Positions 24,797 to 31,507 of a stretch of DNA of 31,507 bases are shown here, piece by piece. Both the position numbers and the translations under genes were made by a program. The DNA is taken from contig NZ_MKGQ01000006.1 of NCBI RefSeq assembly GCF_001908105.1, forward strand, positions 140,566 through 172,072, written 5' to 3'. The DNA comes from Xenorhabdus eapokensis (GTDB lineage: Bacteria > Pseudomonadota > Gammaproteobacteria > Enterobacterales > Enterobacteriaceae). Within the stretch, counting starts at the first letter, position 1. Every line of letters starts with the position of its first letter. The notes beneath the pieces were generated by a model, which saw only the letters and a program-made list of their open reading frames with translations, had not been told where the DNA came from and searched no databases.

Positions 24797-26044
24797 ATGC
24801 AATCATTTGATGTGGTGATCGCAGGGGGCGGAATGGTTGGCCTTGCGCTGGCCTGTGGTTTGCAAGGTAATGGTTTGCAAGGTAGTGGTTTGCGCATCGC
24901 GATTGTAGAAGCGCACCCACCGACAAAGCCATTTGATGCCAATGATAAATATGCGTTGCGTGTTTCAGCCATCAATGCAGCCAGTGAACGATTACTCACC
25001 CATCTTGGTGTCTGGCAAGATATTCTCGCAATGCGAGCCAGTCCTTATCAGGGAATGGAAGTCTGGGATCAGGACAGTTTCGGGCGTATTCAGTTTAATG
25101 CTGCGGAAAATGGCCTGACACACCTGGGACATATCATTGAAAACGGTGTGATCCGGCAAGCACTCTGGCAACGCGTGGAAAATCTGCCAGATGTGATGAT
25201 CTTTACGCCATCTGCTCTTAAGAATGTTGCCTGGGGAGAAAACGAAGCTTTCATCACTTTATCTGATGGAAGGATGCTGACTTCACGCTTAGTCGTGGGT
25301 GCAGATGGTGCCCACTCTTGGCTGCGTCAACATGCAGATATTCCGCTGACTTTCTGGGATTATGAACACCATGCATTGGTAGCGACAATTCGTACTGAAG
25401 AGTCTCATGAAGGTGTCGCGCGTCAGGTTTTCCACGGTGATGGCATACTGGCTTTCCTGCCCCTGCCTGATCCTCACTTATGTTCAATTGTGTGGTCATT
25501 ACCGGCTGAATCTGCGCAACAGCGCAAATCTATGGAACCTGCGTTGTTCAATCGGCAGCTAAGCGCGACATTTGATATGCGTCTTGGTCAATGTGAACTG
25601 ATCAGTGATCGACAAGCCATTCCACTGACGGGGCGTTATGCCCGCAATTTTGCCGCTCATCGATTGGCACTCTTGGGCGATGCAGCACACACTATCCACC
25701 CACTGGCTGGTCAGGGGGTTAATCTCGGATTTATGGATGTGGCAGAACTGATAGGTGAATTGAGCCGTTTAAACCAGCAAGGAAAAGATATCGGCCAGTA
25801 TCTCTATTTAGGGCGTTATGAGCGTCGTCGTAAACACAGTGCGGCGGTCATGCTTGCAGGTATGCAGGGTTTTCGTCAGCTATTTGATGGCAACAATCCA
25901 GCCAAAAAATTATTGCGCGGTATTGGATTAGCCTTGGCTGATCACTTACCGGCAATGAAGCCGCAATTGCTTCGTCATGCAATGGGGCTCAATGACCTTC
26001 CTGATTGGCTGATCTCTCAAACCTCTTCGGTTGAAAAAATCTAA
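24797..26044 (+). CDS. ubiI: UbiI (VisC), 2-octaprenylphenol hydroxylase
   Basis: UbiI hydroxylates C5 of the ubiquinone ring under aerobic conditions and is an FAD monooxygenase paralogous to UbiH. The 415-residue product (E. coli 400) has the FAD fold GGGMVG (10-15), VSAINAASERLLTHLGVWQD, GADGAHSW, and GDAAHTIHPLAGQGVNLGFMD. Residues 21-32 read GLQGNGLQGSGL, where E. coli has a single GLQGSGL; this is a five-residue in-frame duplication just after the nucleotide-binding loop. The ATG at 24797 is chosen because the family begins MQS-DV and AAGAGG lies upstream; an in-frame start at 24758 would overlap ubiH. The duplication sits in a helix-to-strand turn and is probably tolerated. Confidence 0.96.
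   Translation: MQSFDVVIAGGGMVGLALACGLQGNGLQGSGLRIAIVEAHPPTKPFDANDKYALRVSAINAASERLLTHLGVWQDILAMRASPYQGMEVWDQDSFGRIQFNAAENGLTHLGHIIENGVIRQALWQRVENLPDVMIFTPSALKNVAWGENEAFITLSDGRMLTSRLVVGADGAHSWLRQHADIPLTFWDYEHHALVATIRTEESHEGVARQVFHGDGILAFLPLPDPHLCSIVWSLPAESAQQRKSMEPALFNRQLSATFDMRLGQCELISDRQAIPLTGRYARNFAAHRLALLGDAAHTIHPLAGQGVNLGFMDVAELIGELSRLNQQGKDIGQYLYLGRYERRRKHSAAVMLAGMQGFRQLFDGNNPAKKLLRGIGLALADHLPAMKPQLLRHAMGLNDLPDWLISQTSSVEKI
24857..24886 (+). repeat. 15-base tandem duplication inside ubiI
   Basis: GGTTTGCAAGGTAAT (24857-24871) is followed directly by GGTTTGCAAGGTAGT (24872-24886), one base different, and then by the partial copy GGTTTGCG. It adds five residues in frame. Confidence 0.95.
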
Positions 26045-26061
26045 TTCAGCTCGTGAATTAG
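26041..26061. repeat. Perfect inverted repeat at the ubiI stop
   Basis: CTAATTCA (26041-26048) and TGAATTAG (26054-26061) form a perfect 8-base inverted repeat around GCTCG, overlapping the ubiI stop codon. It precedes AATTAGTTTTT and may add a second terminator-like stem. Confidence 0.5.
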
Positions 26062-26080
26062 AATTAGTTTTTCTCATATC

Positions 26081-26127
26081 AGGCTAAAGTGTGTTAAGTC
26101 GGTTTACTTCATACTTTAGCCTTTTTT
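26081..26127 (+). terminator. Rho-independent terminator after ubiI
   Basis: AGGCTAAAGT (26081-26090) pairs perfectly with ACTTTAGCCT (26113-26122), and T residues continue to 26127. The 22-base loop can form a smaller inner AAGT/ACTT stem. Confidence 0.85.
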
Positions 26128-26295
26128 CAATCAAAAAAGATTGTTTTCTGCCGTTTGTTAAAAACTTTGAATGTTTTTGTGCAAAAAATTAGACAAAAAT
26201 TCTGCATGACAATAAGATTTTTTTTAGATTTCCGCTGCCACGTGGCAAATTTATTTTATGGTTCATTTCCTGTTTCAGTGATAACTTCTGATCCC

Positions 26296-26311
26296 AAGGT
26301 ATCGTTTGCGT
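26296..26311 (+). promoter_or_regulatory. PurR-like site upstream of gcvT
   Basis: AAGGTATCGTTTGCGT matches the PurR consensus ACGCAAACGTTTGCGT at 12 of 16 positions, with the right half CGTTTGCGT perfect. E. coli gcvTHP is known to be repressed by PurR. Confidence 0.4.
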
Positions 26312-26417
26312 GATTAACCGTTTCTTTGCTTCATGATCCAACACCTGCCGGTTAATGCGCCGTATGTTTTTTTCAGGTCACGAATGTTTTCATGTCAAGA
26401 ATGTAAAGAGGGAAATA

Positions 26418-27515
26418 ATGTCAAAACACACCCCACTATATGATCAACATCTGGCATGCGGAGCACGCATGGTAGATTTTCATGGCTGGATGATGCCCCT
26501 ACACTATGGTTCACAAATCGACGAGCATCATACAGTGCGTACTGATGCCGGTATGTTCGACGTTTCCCACATGACAATAGTGGATCTACACGGTACAGGT
26601 TGTCGTAATTTTCTCCGTTATCTTCTGGCCAATGACATTGCCAAACTGACCGAGCAGGGCAAGGCACTGTATAGCGCAATGTTAAATGCTTCCGCTGGCG
26701 TCATTGATGACCTGATTGTTTATTTCTTCACTGATAACTTTTATCGCATGGTTGTGAATTCAGCGACCCGCGAGAAAGACTTGGCATGGATTAACCAACA
26801 TGCTGAAGAATATGACGTTGAGATTACTGTACGTGATGATTTAGCTCTGATTGCTGTTCAGGGGCCAAACGCGCAAGTCAAAGTTCAATCACTGCTAAGT
26901 GATGAACAGAAGCAGGCAATCAGCGGCATTAAGCCTTTCTTTGGCGTCCAGTCGGGAAATCTCTTTATTGCAACGACGGGTTATACCGGTGAAGCTGGTT
27001 ATGAAATTGCACTGCCTAAAGAACATGCGGCAGATTTCTGGCAGCAATTGTTGGCTGTAGGGGTAAAACCCGCAGGATTGGGGGCGCGTGACACATTGCG
27101 TCTTGAAGCGGGCATGAACCTGTATGGTCAAGAAATGGATGAAACTATTTCACCGCTGGCCGCCAACATGGGCTGGACAATTGCCTGGAAACCGGAAGAT
27201 CGTCAATTCATTGGTCGGGAAGCATTGGAAAGACAACGCGAAACGAACACCGAACAATTAGTTGGACTGGTCATGCGTGAAAAAGGGGTATTACGTGGTG
27301 GTTTAACTGTTAGTTTCACTGATGGTTCCGGCGAAATACGTTCTGGAGTCATTACCAGTGGGACATTCTCCCCAACCTTAGGATTTAGTATAGCCCTTGC
27401 ACGTGTACCGCAGGGTATTGGTGAACAGGCGGTTGTCCAGATCCGTAATCGTGAAATTCCTGTTCAGGTTGTTAAACCTGGCTTTGTGCGGATGGGCAAA
27501 TCACTTGTAGATTGA
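26418..27515 (+). CDS. gcvT: GcvT, aminomethyltransferase (T-protein)
   Basis: GcvT takes the aminomethyl group carried on lipoyl-GcvH, releases ammonia and makes 5,10-methylene-tetrahydrofolate. The 365-residue product (E. coli 364) is collinear: [25 protein letters not shown] at the start (in pieces), [59 protein letters not shown] and [20 protein letters not shown]. The ATG at 26418 is preceded by AGAGGGA and gives the family start; an in-frame start at 26355 would add 21 unrelated residues. gcvH follows 23 bases after the stop, so both are on one transcript. Confidence 0.97.
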   Translation: MSKHTPLYDQHLACGARMVDFHGWMMPLHYGSQIDEHHTVRTDAGMFDVSHMTIVDLHGTGCRNFLRYLLANDIAKLTEQGKALYSAMLNASAGVIDDLIVYFFTDNFYRMVVNSATREKDLAWINQHAEEYDVEITVRDDLALIAVQGPNAQVKVQSLLSDEQKQAISGIKPFFGVQSGNLFIATTGYTGEAGYEIALPKEHAADFWQQLLAVGVKPAGLGARDTLRLEAGMNLYGQEMDETISPLAANMGWTIAWKPEDRQFIGREALERQRETNTEQLVGLVMREKGVLRGGLTVSFTDGSGEIRSGVITSGTFSPTLGFSIALARVPQGIGEQAVVQIRNREIPVQVVKPGFVRMGKSLVD

Positions 27516-27538
27516 AGAAAAACAAGGAGAAGGCAACG

Positions 27539-27931
27539 ATGAGTCATGTACCAGTAGAATTGAAATATACAGAATCACATGAATGGGTTCGCTCGGAAGG
27601 AAATGGTGAATATACCGTAGGTATTACTGAACATGCCCAGAATTTATTGGGAGATATGGTATTTGTTGATTTGCCTGAAATAGGTACAGAGGTAAATAGT
27701 GGTGATGATTGTGCTGTTGTAGAGTCAGTCAAAGCAGCTTCTGATATTTACGCACCAGTGAGTGGTAAGATTATCGCGGTTAACCCTGACCTGGAAAGTT
27801 CTCCCGAATTAGTGAACAGTGAACCCTATAACGAAGGTTGGCTGTTCCGCATTAAAATAACCGATGAGAGTGAACTTGCTAATTTGCTCGACGCTGAAAG
27901 CTATCGGTCACTCTTGGAAGAAGACGAGTAG
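27539..27931 (+). CDS. gcvH: GcvH, glycine cleavage H-protein
   Basis: GcvH carries the lipoyl arm that shuttles the aminomethyl intermediate between GcvP, GcvT and Lpd. The 130-residue product (E. coli 129) shows the lipoyl-lysine region [18 protein letters not shown] with Lys65 as the attachment site, plus [19 protein letters not shown] and [13 protein letters not shown]. The ATG at 27539 follows AAGGAG (27524-27529) and gives the family start MS-VP-ELKY; the open frame begins nine residues earlier, overlapping gcvT. A strong hairpin with eight T follows the stop, before gcvP. Confidence 0.97.
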   Translation: MSHVPVELKYTESHEWVRSEGNGEYTVGITEHAQNLLGDMVFVDLPEIGTEVNSGDDCAVVESVKAASDIYAPVSGKIIAVNPDLESSPELVNSEPYNEGWLFRIKITDESELANLLDAESYRSLLEEDE

Positions 27932-27942
27932 TGTTTTTGAAT

Positions 27943-27978
27943 CGCCCCATACCACCTTGTGAATGGGGCGTTTTTTTT
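27943..27978 (+). terminator. Strong terminator-like hairpin between gcvH and gcvP
   Basis: CGCCCCAT (27943-27950) pairs perfectly with ATGGGGCG (27963-27970) around a 12-base loop, followed directly by TTTTTTTT. It lies inside what is normally one operon, so it probably lets only part of transcription reach gcvP unless gcvP has its own promoter. Confidence 0.88.
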
Positions 27979-28002
27979 GTGCCGTTTTTTCTAGCCAATA
28001 GA

Positions 28003-28050
28003 TTTCAAGTGACAGGCACCAAAACCGTAACTTGAAAGATAAAGGCATAG
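28003..28050. repeat. Short palindromic element before gcvP (REP-like)
   Basis: TTTCAAGT (28003-28010) is the exact reverse complement of ACTTGAAA (28030-28037), 19 bases apart. The right end continues CTTGAAAGATAAAGGCATAG. A close match, CTTGAAAGATAAGGGGTATA, occurs at 22200-22219 before pepP, so this looks like a dispersed intergenic repeat end. Confidence 0.45.
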
Positions 28051-28072
28051 CGAGTTTCAGGAAATATCATCA

Positions 28073-30949
28073 ATGACTCAGACATTAATCCAACTTGAAA
28101 ATCAAGATGAATTCATTCGTCGTCACATTGGTTCTGCTGCTGAACAGCAAACAGAGATGCTGGCGATAGTAGGTGCAAATTCTCTTGATGATCTGACCCA
28201 TAAAATCGTTCCTCGTGATATCGCATTATCAGAGCCTCCCGCAGTTGGGGAAGGCGTGACTGAACAACAGGCTCTGGCTGAATTGAAAGCAATAGCGAGC
28301 CAGAATCAGCGTTATCAATCGTATATCGGTATGGGATATTCCCCCGCCATTCTTCCCCCCGTTATTTTGCGTAATTTGCTGGAAAATCCGGGCTGGTATA
28401 CCGCATATACCCCTTATCAACCGGAAGTTTCTCAAGGTAGATTAGAAGCGTTATTGAATTTCCAGCAAGTCACTATTGACCTGACCGGCTTAGATCTTGC
28501 CTCAGCTTCACTACTGGATGAAGCAACAGCAGCCGCAGAAGCGATGGCAATGGCAAAACGGATCAGCAAGCTGAAAGGGGCTGAACGTTTCTTTGTGACG
28601 GATGATATTCATCCACAAACGTTGGATGTAGTACGTACCCGTGCCGAAACATTTGGATTTGAAGTCATTGTTGATAAAGCAGAAAAGGTACTGGAACTGG
28701 AAGGAGTCTTTGGTGTCTTGCTGCAACAAACAGGAACGACGGGTGAAGTCCATGATTACAGTGACCTGATTGCACAACTGAAAGAGCGCAAAATCATTGT
28801 CAGCGTTGCCGCGGATTTCATGGCTCTGGTCATATTGACCGCGCCAGGTAAACAAGGTGCCGACATTGTATTTGGTTCTGCACAGCGTTTTGGTGTGCCG
28901 ATGGGATATGGCGGCCCTCATGCTGCCTTCTTTGCTTGCCGCGATGAATTCAAACGTTCCATGCCGGGTCGTATTATCGGTGTTTCCCGTGATGCAGCGG
29001 GTAACCGAGCACTACGTATGGCGATGCAAACCCGCGAACAGCACATTCGTCGTGAAAAAGCGAATTCCAATATCTGTACTTCTCAAGTCTTACTGGCAAA
29101 TATTGCGGGGATGTACGCTGTTTACCACGGTTCTGAAGGTTTGAAGCGTATTGCTCGCCGTATTCACCGACTGACAGATATTCTGGCTGCGGGTTTGCAA
29201 AAGGCGGGTATCACACTGCGTCATAAGACATGGTTTGATACATTGGCGATTGAAGTATCAGATAAGGCTCAGGTACTGGCAAGAGCGGCTAAAGCACAAA
29301 TTAACTTGCGTACCGATATTCTTGGTGCCGTGGGTGTATCATTGAGTGAAAAAACCAGCCGCGATGATTTGGTAACCCTGTATCAAGTGATAACAGGTTC
29401 TGACACCGTGCTGGATATTGGTGCTCTTGATCGTGAAATCACGACAGGCAGCCAATCTATTCCTGCCTCTATGCTGCGTAATGACGAAATTTTGACCCAT
29501 GATAATTTCCGTCGCTACCACAGCGAAACCGACATGATGCGTTATATGCACAGTCTGGAGCGTAAAGATCTGGCCTTGAATCAAGCTATGATCCCGCTGG
29601 GTTCGTGTACTATGAAACTGAATGCAGCGGCGGAAATCATGCCGATTACCTGGCCTGAATTCACCGATATGCACCCTTTCTGCCCACCAGAACAAGCACA
29701 GGGTTATCACCAGATGATCGGCCAACTCTCCCATTGGTTGGTTCTTTTGACGGGATATGATGCTGTTTGTATGCAGCCAAACTCCGGTGCACAAGGAGAA
29801 TACGCCGGTCTGCTGGCCATTCGTCGTTACTACGCCAGCCGTGGTGAACAACATCGCCATATTTGCTTAATTCCAAGCTCTGCGCATGGCACAAATCCGG
29901 CTTCTGCTCATATGGCAGGAATGACCGTTGTTGTTGTGGACTGTGACAAAGAAGGCAACATCGATCTGGTCGATTTGCGTGAAAAAGCGCAAAAACACAG
30001 TGACAATCTTGCCTGTATCATGGTGACTTACCCGTCAACGCACGGTGTCTATGAAGAAACCATCCGTGAGATTTGCCAAGTTATCCATCAAAACGGGGGG
30101 CAGGTTTATCTCGATGGTGCGAACATGAACGCACAAGTCGGGATTACAACTCCGGGCTTTATTGGTGCAGATGTTTCGCATCTGAACCTGCATAAAACCT
30201 TCTGTATTCCACACGGTGGTGGAGGTCCAGGCATGGGACCGATTGGTGTGAAAAAACATCTTGCCCCATTTGTGCCAGGTCATTCAGTGGTTGAAATGGA
30301 TGAAGTTACTACATTAGGTGCAGTATCCGCAGCGCCATTTGGCAGCGCATCCATCCTGCCAATTAGCTGGATGTATATTCGCATGATGGGAGCAAAAGGG
30401 CTGAAACAGGCCAGCCAGGTTGCGATCCTGAATGCAAACTACATTGCAGCCCGCCTGAAAGATGCTTATGAAATCCTCTATACCGGACGTGATGGGTATG
30501 TTGCTCACGAATGTATTCTGGACATTCGCCCACTGAAAGAAGAATTCGGCATTAGTGAGATGGATATCGCTAAGCGTCTAATAGATTATGGTTTCCATGC
30601 ACCAACCATGTCATTCCCAGTTGCGGGAACCTTGATGGTTGAACCAACGGAATCAGAGAGTAAGGTTGAAATTGACCGCTTTATTGATGCAATGCTAGCA
30701 ATTCGGCAAGAGATCAGCAAAGTGGCAAGCGGAGAATGGCCGTTGGAAGACAACCCATTAGTCAATGCTCCACACGTGCAGACTGAACTGGTTTCTGATT
30801 GGGATCATGCCTATAGCCGTGAAATAGCTATTTTCCCAACTGCGGAAACGAAAGCCAATAAATACTGGCCGACGGTTAAACGTCTTGATGATGTTTACGG
30901 TGATCGCAATTTACATTGTTCTTGTGCGCCAATTGAAGATTATCGTTAG
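28073..30949 (+). CDS. gcvP: GcvP, glycine dehydrogenase (decarboxylating, P-protein)
   Basis: GcvP is the pyridoxal-phosphate enzyme that decarboxylates glycine and loads the aminomethyl group onto GcvH. The 958-residue product (E. coli 957) has the two tandem aminotransferase-like halves. The N-terminal half opens [15 protein letters not shown] and includes [18 protein letters not shown]; the C-terminal half has [33 protein letters not shown] and the cofactor site [20 protein letters not shown], with Lys708 as the Schiff-base lysine. AGGAA lies about 10 bases before the ATG. It follows gcvH by 141 bases containing a strong hairpin, and it ends at a clear terminator. Confidence 0.98.
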   Translation: MTQTLIQLENQDEFIRRHIGSAAEQQTEMLAIVGANSLDDLTHKIVPRDIALSEPPAVGEGVTEQQALAELKAIASQNQRYQSYIGMGYSPAILPPVILRNLLENPGWYTAYTPYQPEVSQGRLEALLNFQQVTIDLTGLDLASASLLDEATAAAEAMAMAKRISKLKGAERFFVTDDIHPQTLDVVRTRAETFGFEVIVDKAEKVLELEGVFGVLLQQTGTTGEVHDYSDLIAQLKERKIIVSVAADFMALVILTAPGKQGADIVFGSAQRFGVPMGYGGPHAAFFACRDEFKRSMPGRIIGVSRDAAGNRALRMAMQTREQHIRREKANSNICTSQVLLANIAGMYAVYHGSEGLKRIARRIHRLTDILAAGLQKAGITLRHKTWFDTLAIEVSDKAQVLARAAKAQINLRTDILGAVGVSLSEKTSRDDLVTLYQVITGSDTVLDIGALDREITTGSQSIPASMLRNDEILTHDNFRRYHSETDMMRYMHSLERKDLALNQAMIPLGSCTMKLNAAAEIMPITWPEFTDMHPFCPPEQAQGYHQMIGQLSHWLVLLTGYDAVCMQPNSGAQGEYAGLLAIRRYYASRGEQHRHICLIPSSAHGTNPASAHMAGMTVVVVDCDKEGNIDLVDLREKAQKHSDNLACIMVTYPSTHGVYEETIREICQVIHQNGGQVYLDGANMNAQVGITTPGFIGADVSHLNLHKTFCIPHGGGGPGMGPIGVKKHLAPFVPGHSVVEMDEVTTLGAVSAAPFGSASILPISWMYIRMMGAKGLKQASQVAILNANYIAARLKDAYEILYTGRDGYVAHECILDIRPLKEEFGISEMDIAKRLIDYGFHAPTMSFPVAGTLMVEPTESESKVEIDRFIDAMLAIRQEISKVASGEWPLEDNPLVNAPHVQTELVSDWDHAYSREIAIFPTAETKANKYWPTVKRLDDVYGDRNLHCSCAPIEDYR

Positions 30950-31160
30950 TTATAAATAAATTAATTAACGAGACTCATCGAAAGCAGTGTTAGGAAAGGT
31001 TTCTAACACTGCTTTTTTTATCAATAAAATTATTACTTCTTCAATGGATAAGATAAAACTAATATAAACTCAGTTCCTTCAGGCGCTTTTTTCATTTGGC
31101 GTAAAAGTCTTTTGTTTTTCTATGATTGGTTATAGCTAAATTATATTAAAAGGAAATAGC
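30950..31160. other. Spacer between gcvP and the IS1 relic
   Basis: Apart from the gcvP terminator this stretch is AT-rich and holds no gene-like frame. I see no IS1 inverted-repeat end, no target duplication and no other recognisable element. Confidence 0.5.
30983..31019 (+). terminator. Rho-independent terminator after gcvP
   Basis: AGCAGTGTTAG (30983-30993) pairs perfectly with CTAACACTGCT (31003-31013) around a 9-base loop, followed by a run of T to 31019. Confidence 0.95.
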
Positions 31161-31507
31161 GGACATCAGCGTTATCGCTGTTATGCCTGCTGCAAGGTTT
31201 TTCAGTTGGAATACACCTACCAAGCCTGCAAACCCGACGTTAAAGCGCAGATTGTCGACATAGCGATGAATAACGGAGGAATTCGTGACACCGCCCGGAT
31301 CCTGAAAGTCGCCACCGCCACTGTCATGAAAACGTTAAAAACCTCACGCCCCGAAACGTAACGACGTTGTCCCTTACTGGAAATAACATTCAGCTTATCT
31401 GTGAAATAGATGGTGCGCTGGGAAAAGCTGCACTGTTTCTTGCGGGTGAAAGCCCCGTCGTAGAAGATTAGCCAGATCACTACGTAGCGAGTCTTGCATC
31501 TCCGGCG
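31161..31507 (+). pseudogene. Decayed IS1-family relic (insA fragment and insB remnant)
   Basis: From 31161 to a TAA at 31359-31361 the frame encodes GHQRYRCYACCKVFQLEYTY, followed by a helix-turn-helix region (IVDIAMNNGGIRDTARILKV). This matches the C-terminal two thirds of IS1 InsA, including two of its zinc-finger cysteines. The first about 24 InsA residues and any IS1 left end are missing, so the element is 5'-truncated. In the -1 frame after a run of five A (31337-31341) the sequence continues LTPRNVTTLSLTGNNIQLICEID, an InsB-like start; intact IS1 uses a run of six A to shift frame. That frame then diverges and hits a stop near 31470. The element cannot make an active transposase as seen and runs off the window. 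Confidence 0.8.

Larger units (their letters stand above)
26045..26417. other. 373-base spacer: ubiI terminator and gcvT control region
   Basis: After the ubiI terminator the spacer is AT-rich with a T8 run near 26219-26226. It contains the perfect 12-base palindrome TGCCACGTGGCA (26236-26247) and a PurR-like sequence (26296-26311). I see no glycine-riboswitch core. GcvA, Lrp and PurR control this operon in E. coli; only the PurR-like site is visible by eye. Confidence 0.6.

Noticed and set aside
26128..26417. Glycine riboswitch before gcvT
   Set aside because: I found none of the conserved tandem aptamer cores; the region is AT-rich with isolated palindromes, and enterobacterial gcvTHP is usually protein-regulated.
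31217..31480. Minus-strand 87-codon frame at the right end
   Set aside because: It is antisense to the IS1 relic, whose InsA-like reading on the plus strand is convincing.
1..31507. CRISPR arrays, tRNA genes, prophage or toxin-antitoxin modules
   Set aside because: No regularly spaced direct repeats, cloverleaf-like segments or phage genes were seen. The GNAT-like pair has no small antitoxin-like partner, so a GNAT toxin-antitoxin reading is unsupported.

Overview
The window looks like chromosomal DNA of a member of the Enterobacterales. Nearly every protein lines up over its full length with the Escherichia coli orthologue as I remember it. The moderate AT content, an AT-rich accessory pair of genes, and a repeat end that resembles ones I associate with Xenorhabdus and Photorhabdus point toward Morganellaceae. 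Genus is an inference only. No tRNA, rRNA or CRISPR array was seen.

Layout. (1) 1-1247: a 5'-truncated ampD behind an unrelated reading-frame tail, then intact ampE. (2) 1248-8964: the pyruvate dehydrogenase locus pdhR-aceE-aceF-lpd. A perfect 17-base PdhR-type operator precedes pdhR, and structured spacers precede aceE and lpd. (3) 8965-10479: an AT-rich islet with two minus-strand paralogous GNAT-like acetyltransferases. (4) 10480-14019: acnB and yacL. (5) 14186-17558: mscS, argO and yggE on the plus strand, with argP convergent on the minus strand. In E. coli these lie far from acnB-yacL, so a rearrangement junction falls at about 14.02-14.19 kb. (6) 17731-20846: rpiA and serA, then the minus-strand unit of 6S RNA (ssrS) followed by fau. 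(7) 20993-26044: zapA (minus), then ygfB-pepP-ubiH-ubiI (plus). (8) 26418-30949: the glycine cleavage operon gcvT-gcvH-gcvP, with a strong terminator-like hairpin between gcvH and gcvP. (9) 31161-31507: a decayed IS1-family relic running off the end.

How the genes work together. Regions 2 and 4 carry pyruvate to acetyl-CoA and on into the TCA cycle. Lpd is shared as the E3 of pyruvate dehydrogenase and, by family knowledge, of the glycine cleavage system in region 8. SerA, GcvTHP and Fau together make serine, split glycine and manage folate one-carbon units. UbiH and UbiI are two ubiquinone ring hydroxylases. ArgP is the known activator of argO.

No gene cluster here makes a convincing new multi-gene system. 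The points most worth a second look are the tandem GNAT-like pair, the broken ampD junction, 15-base in-frame tandem repeats in both ygfB and ubiI, and several long unexplained hairpins (before aceE, between aceF and lpd, and between zapA and ygfB).
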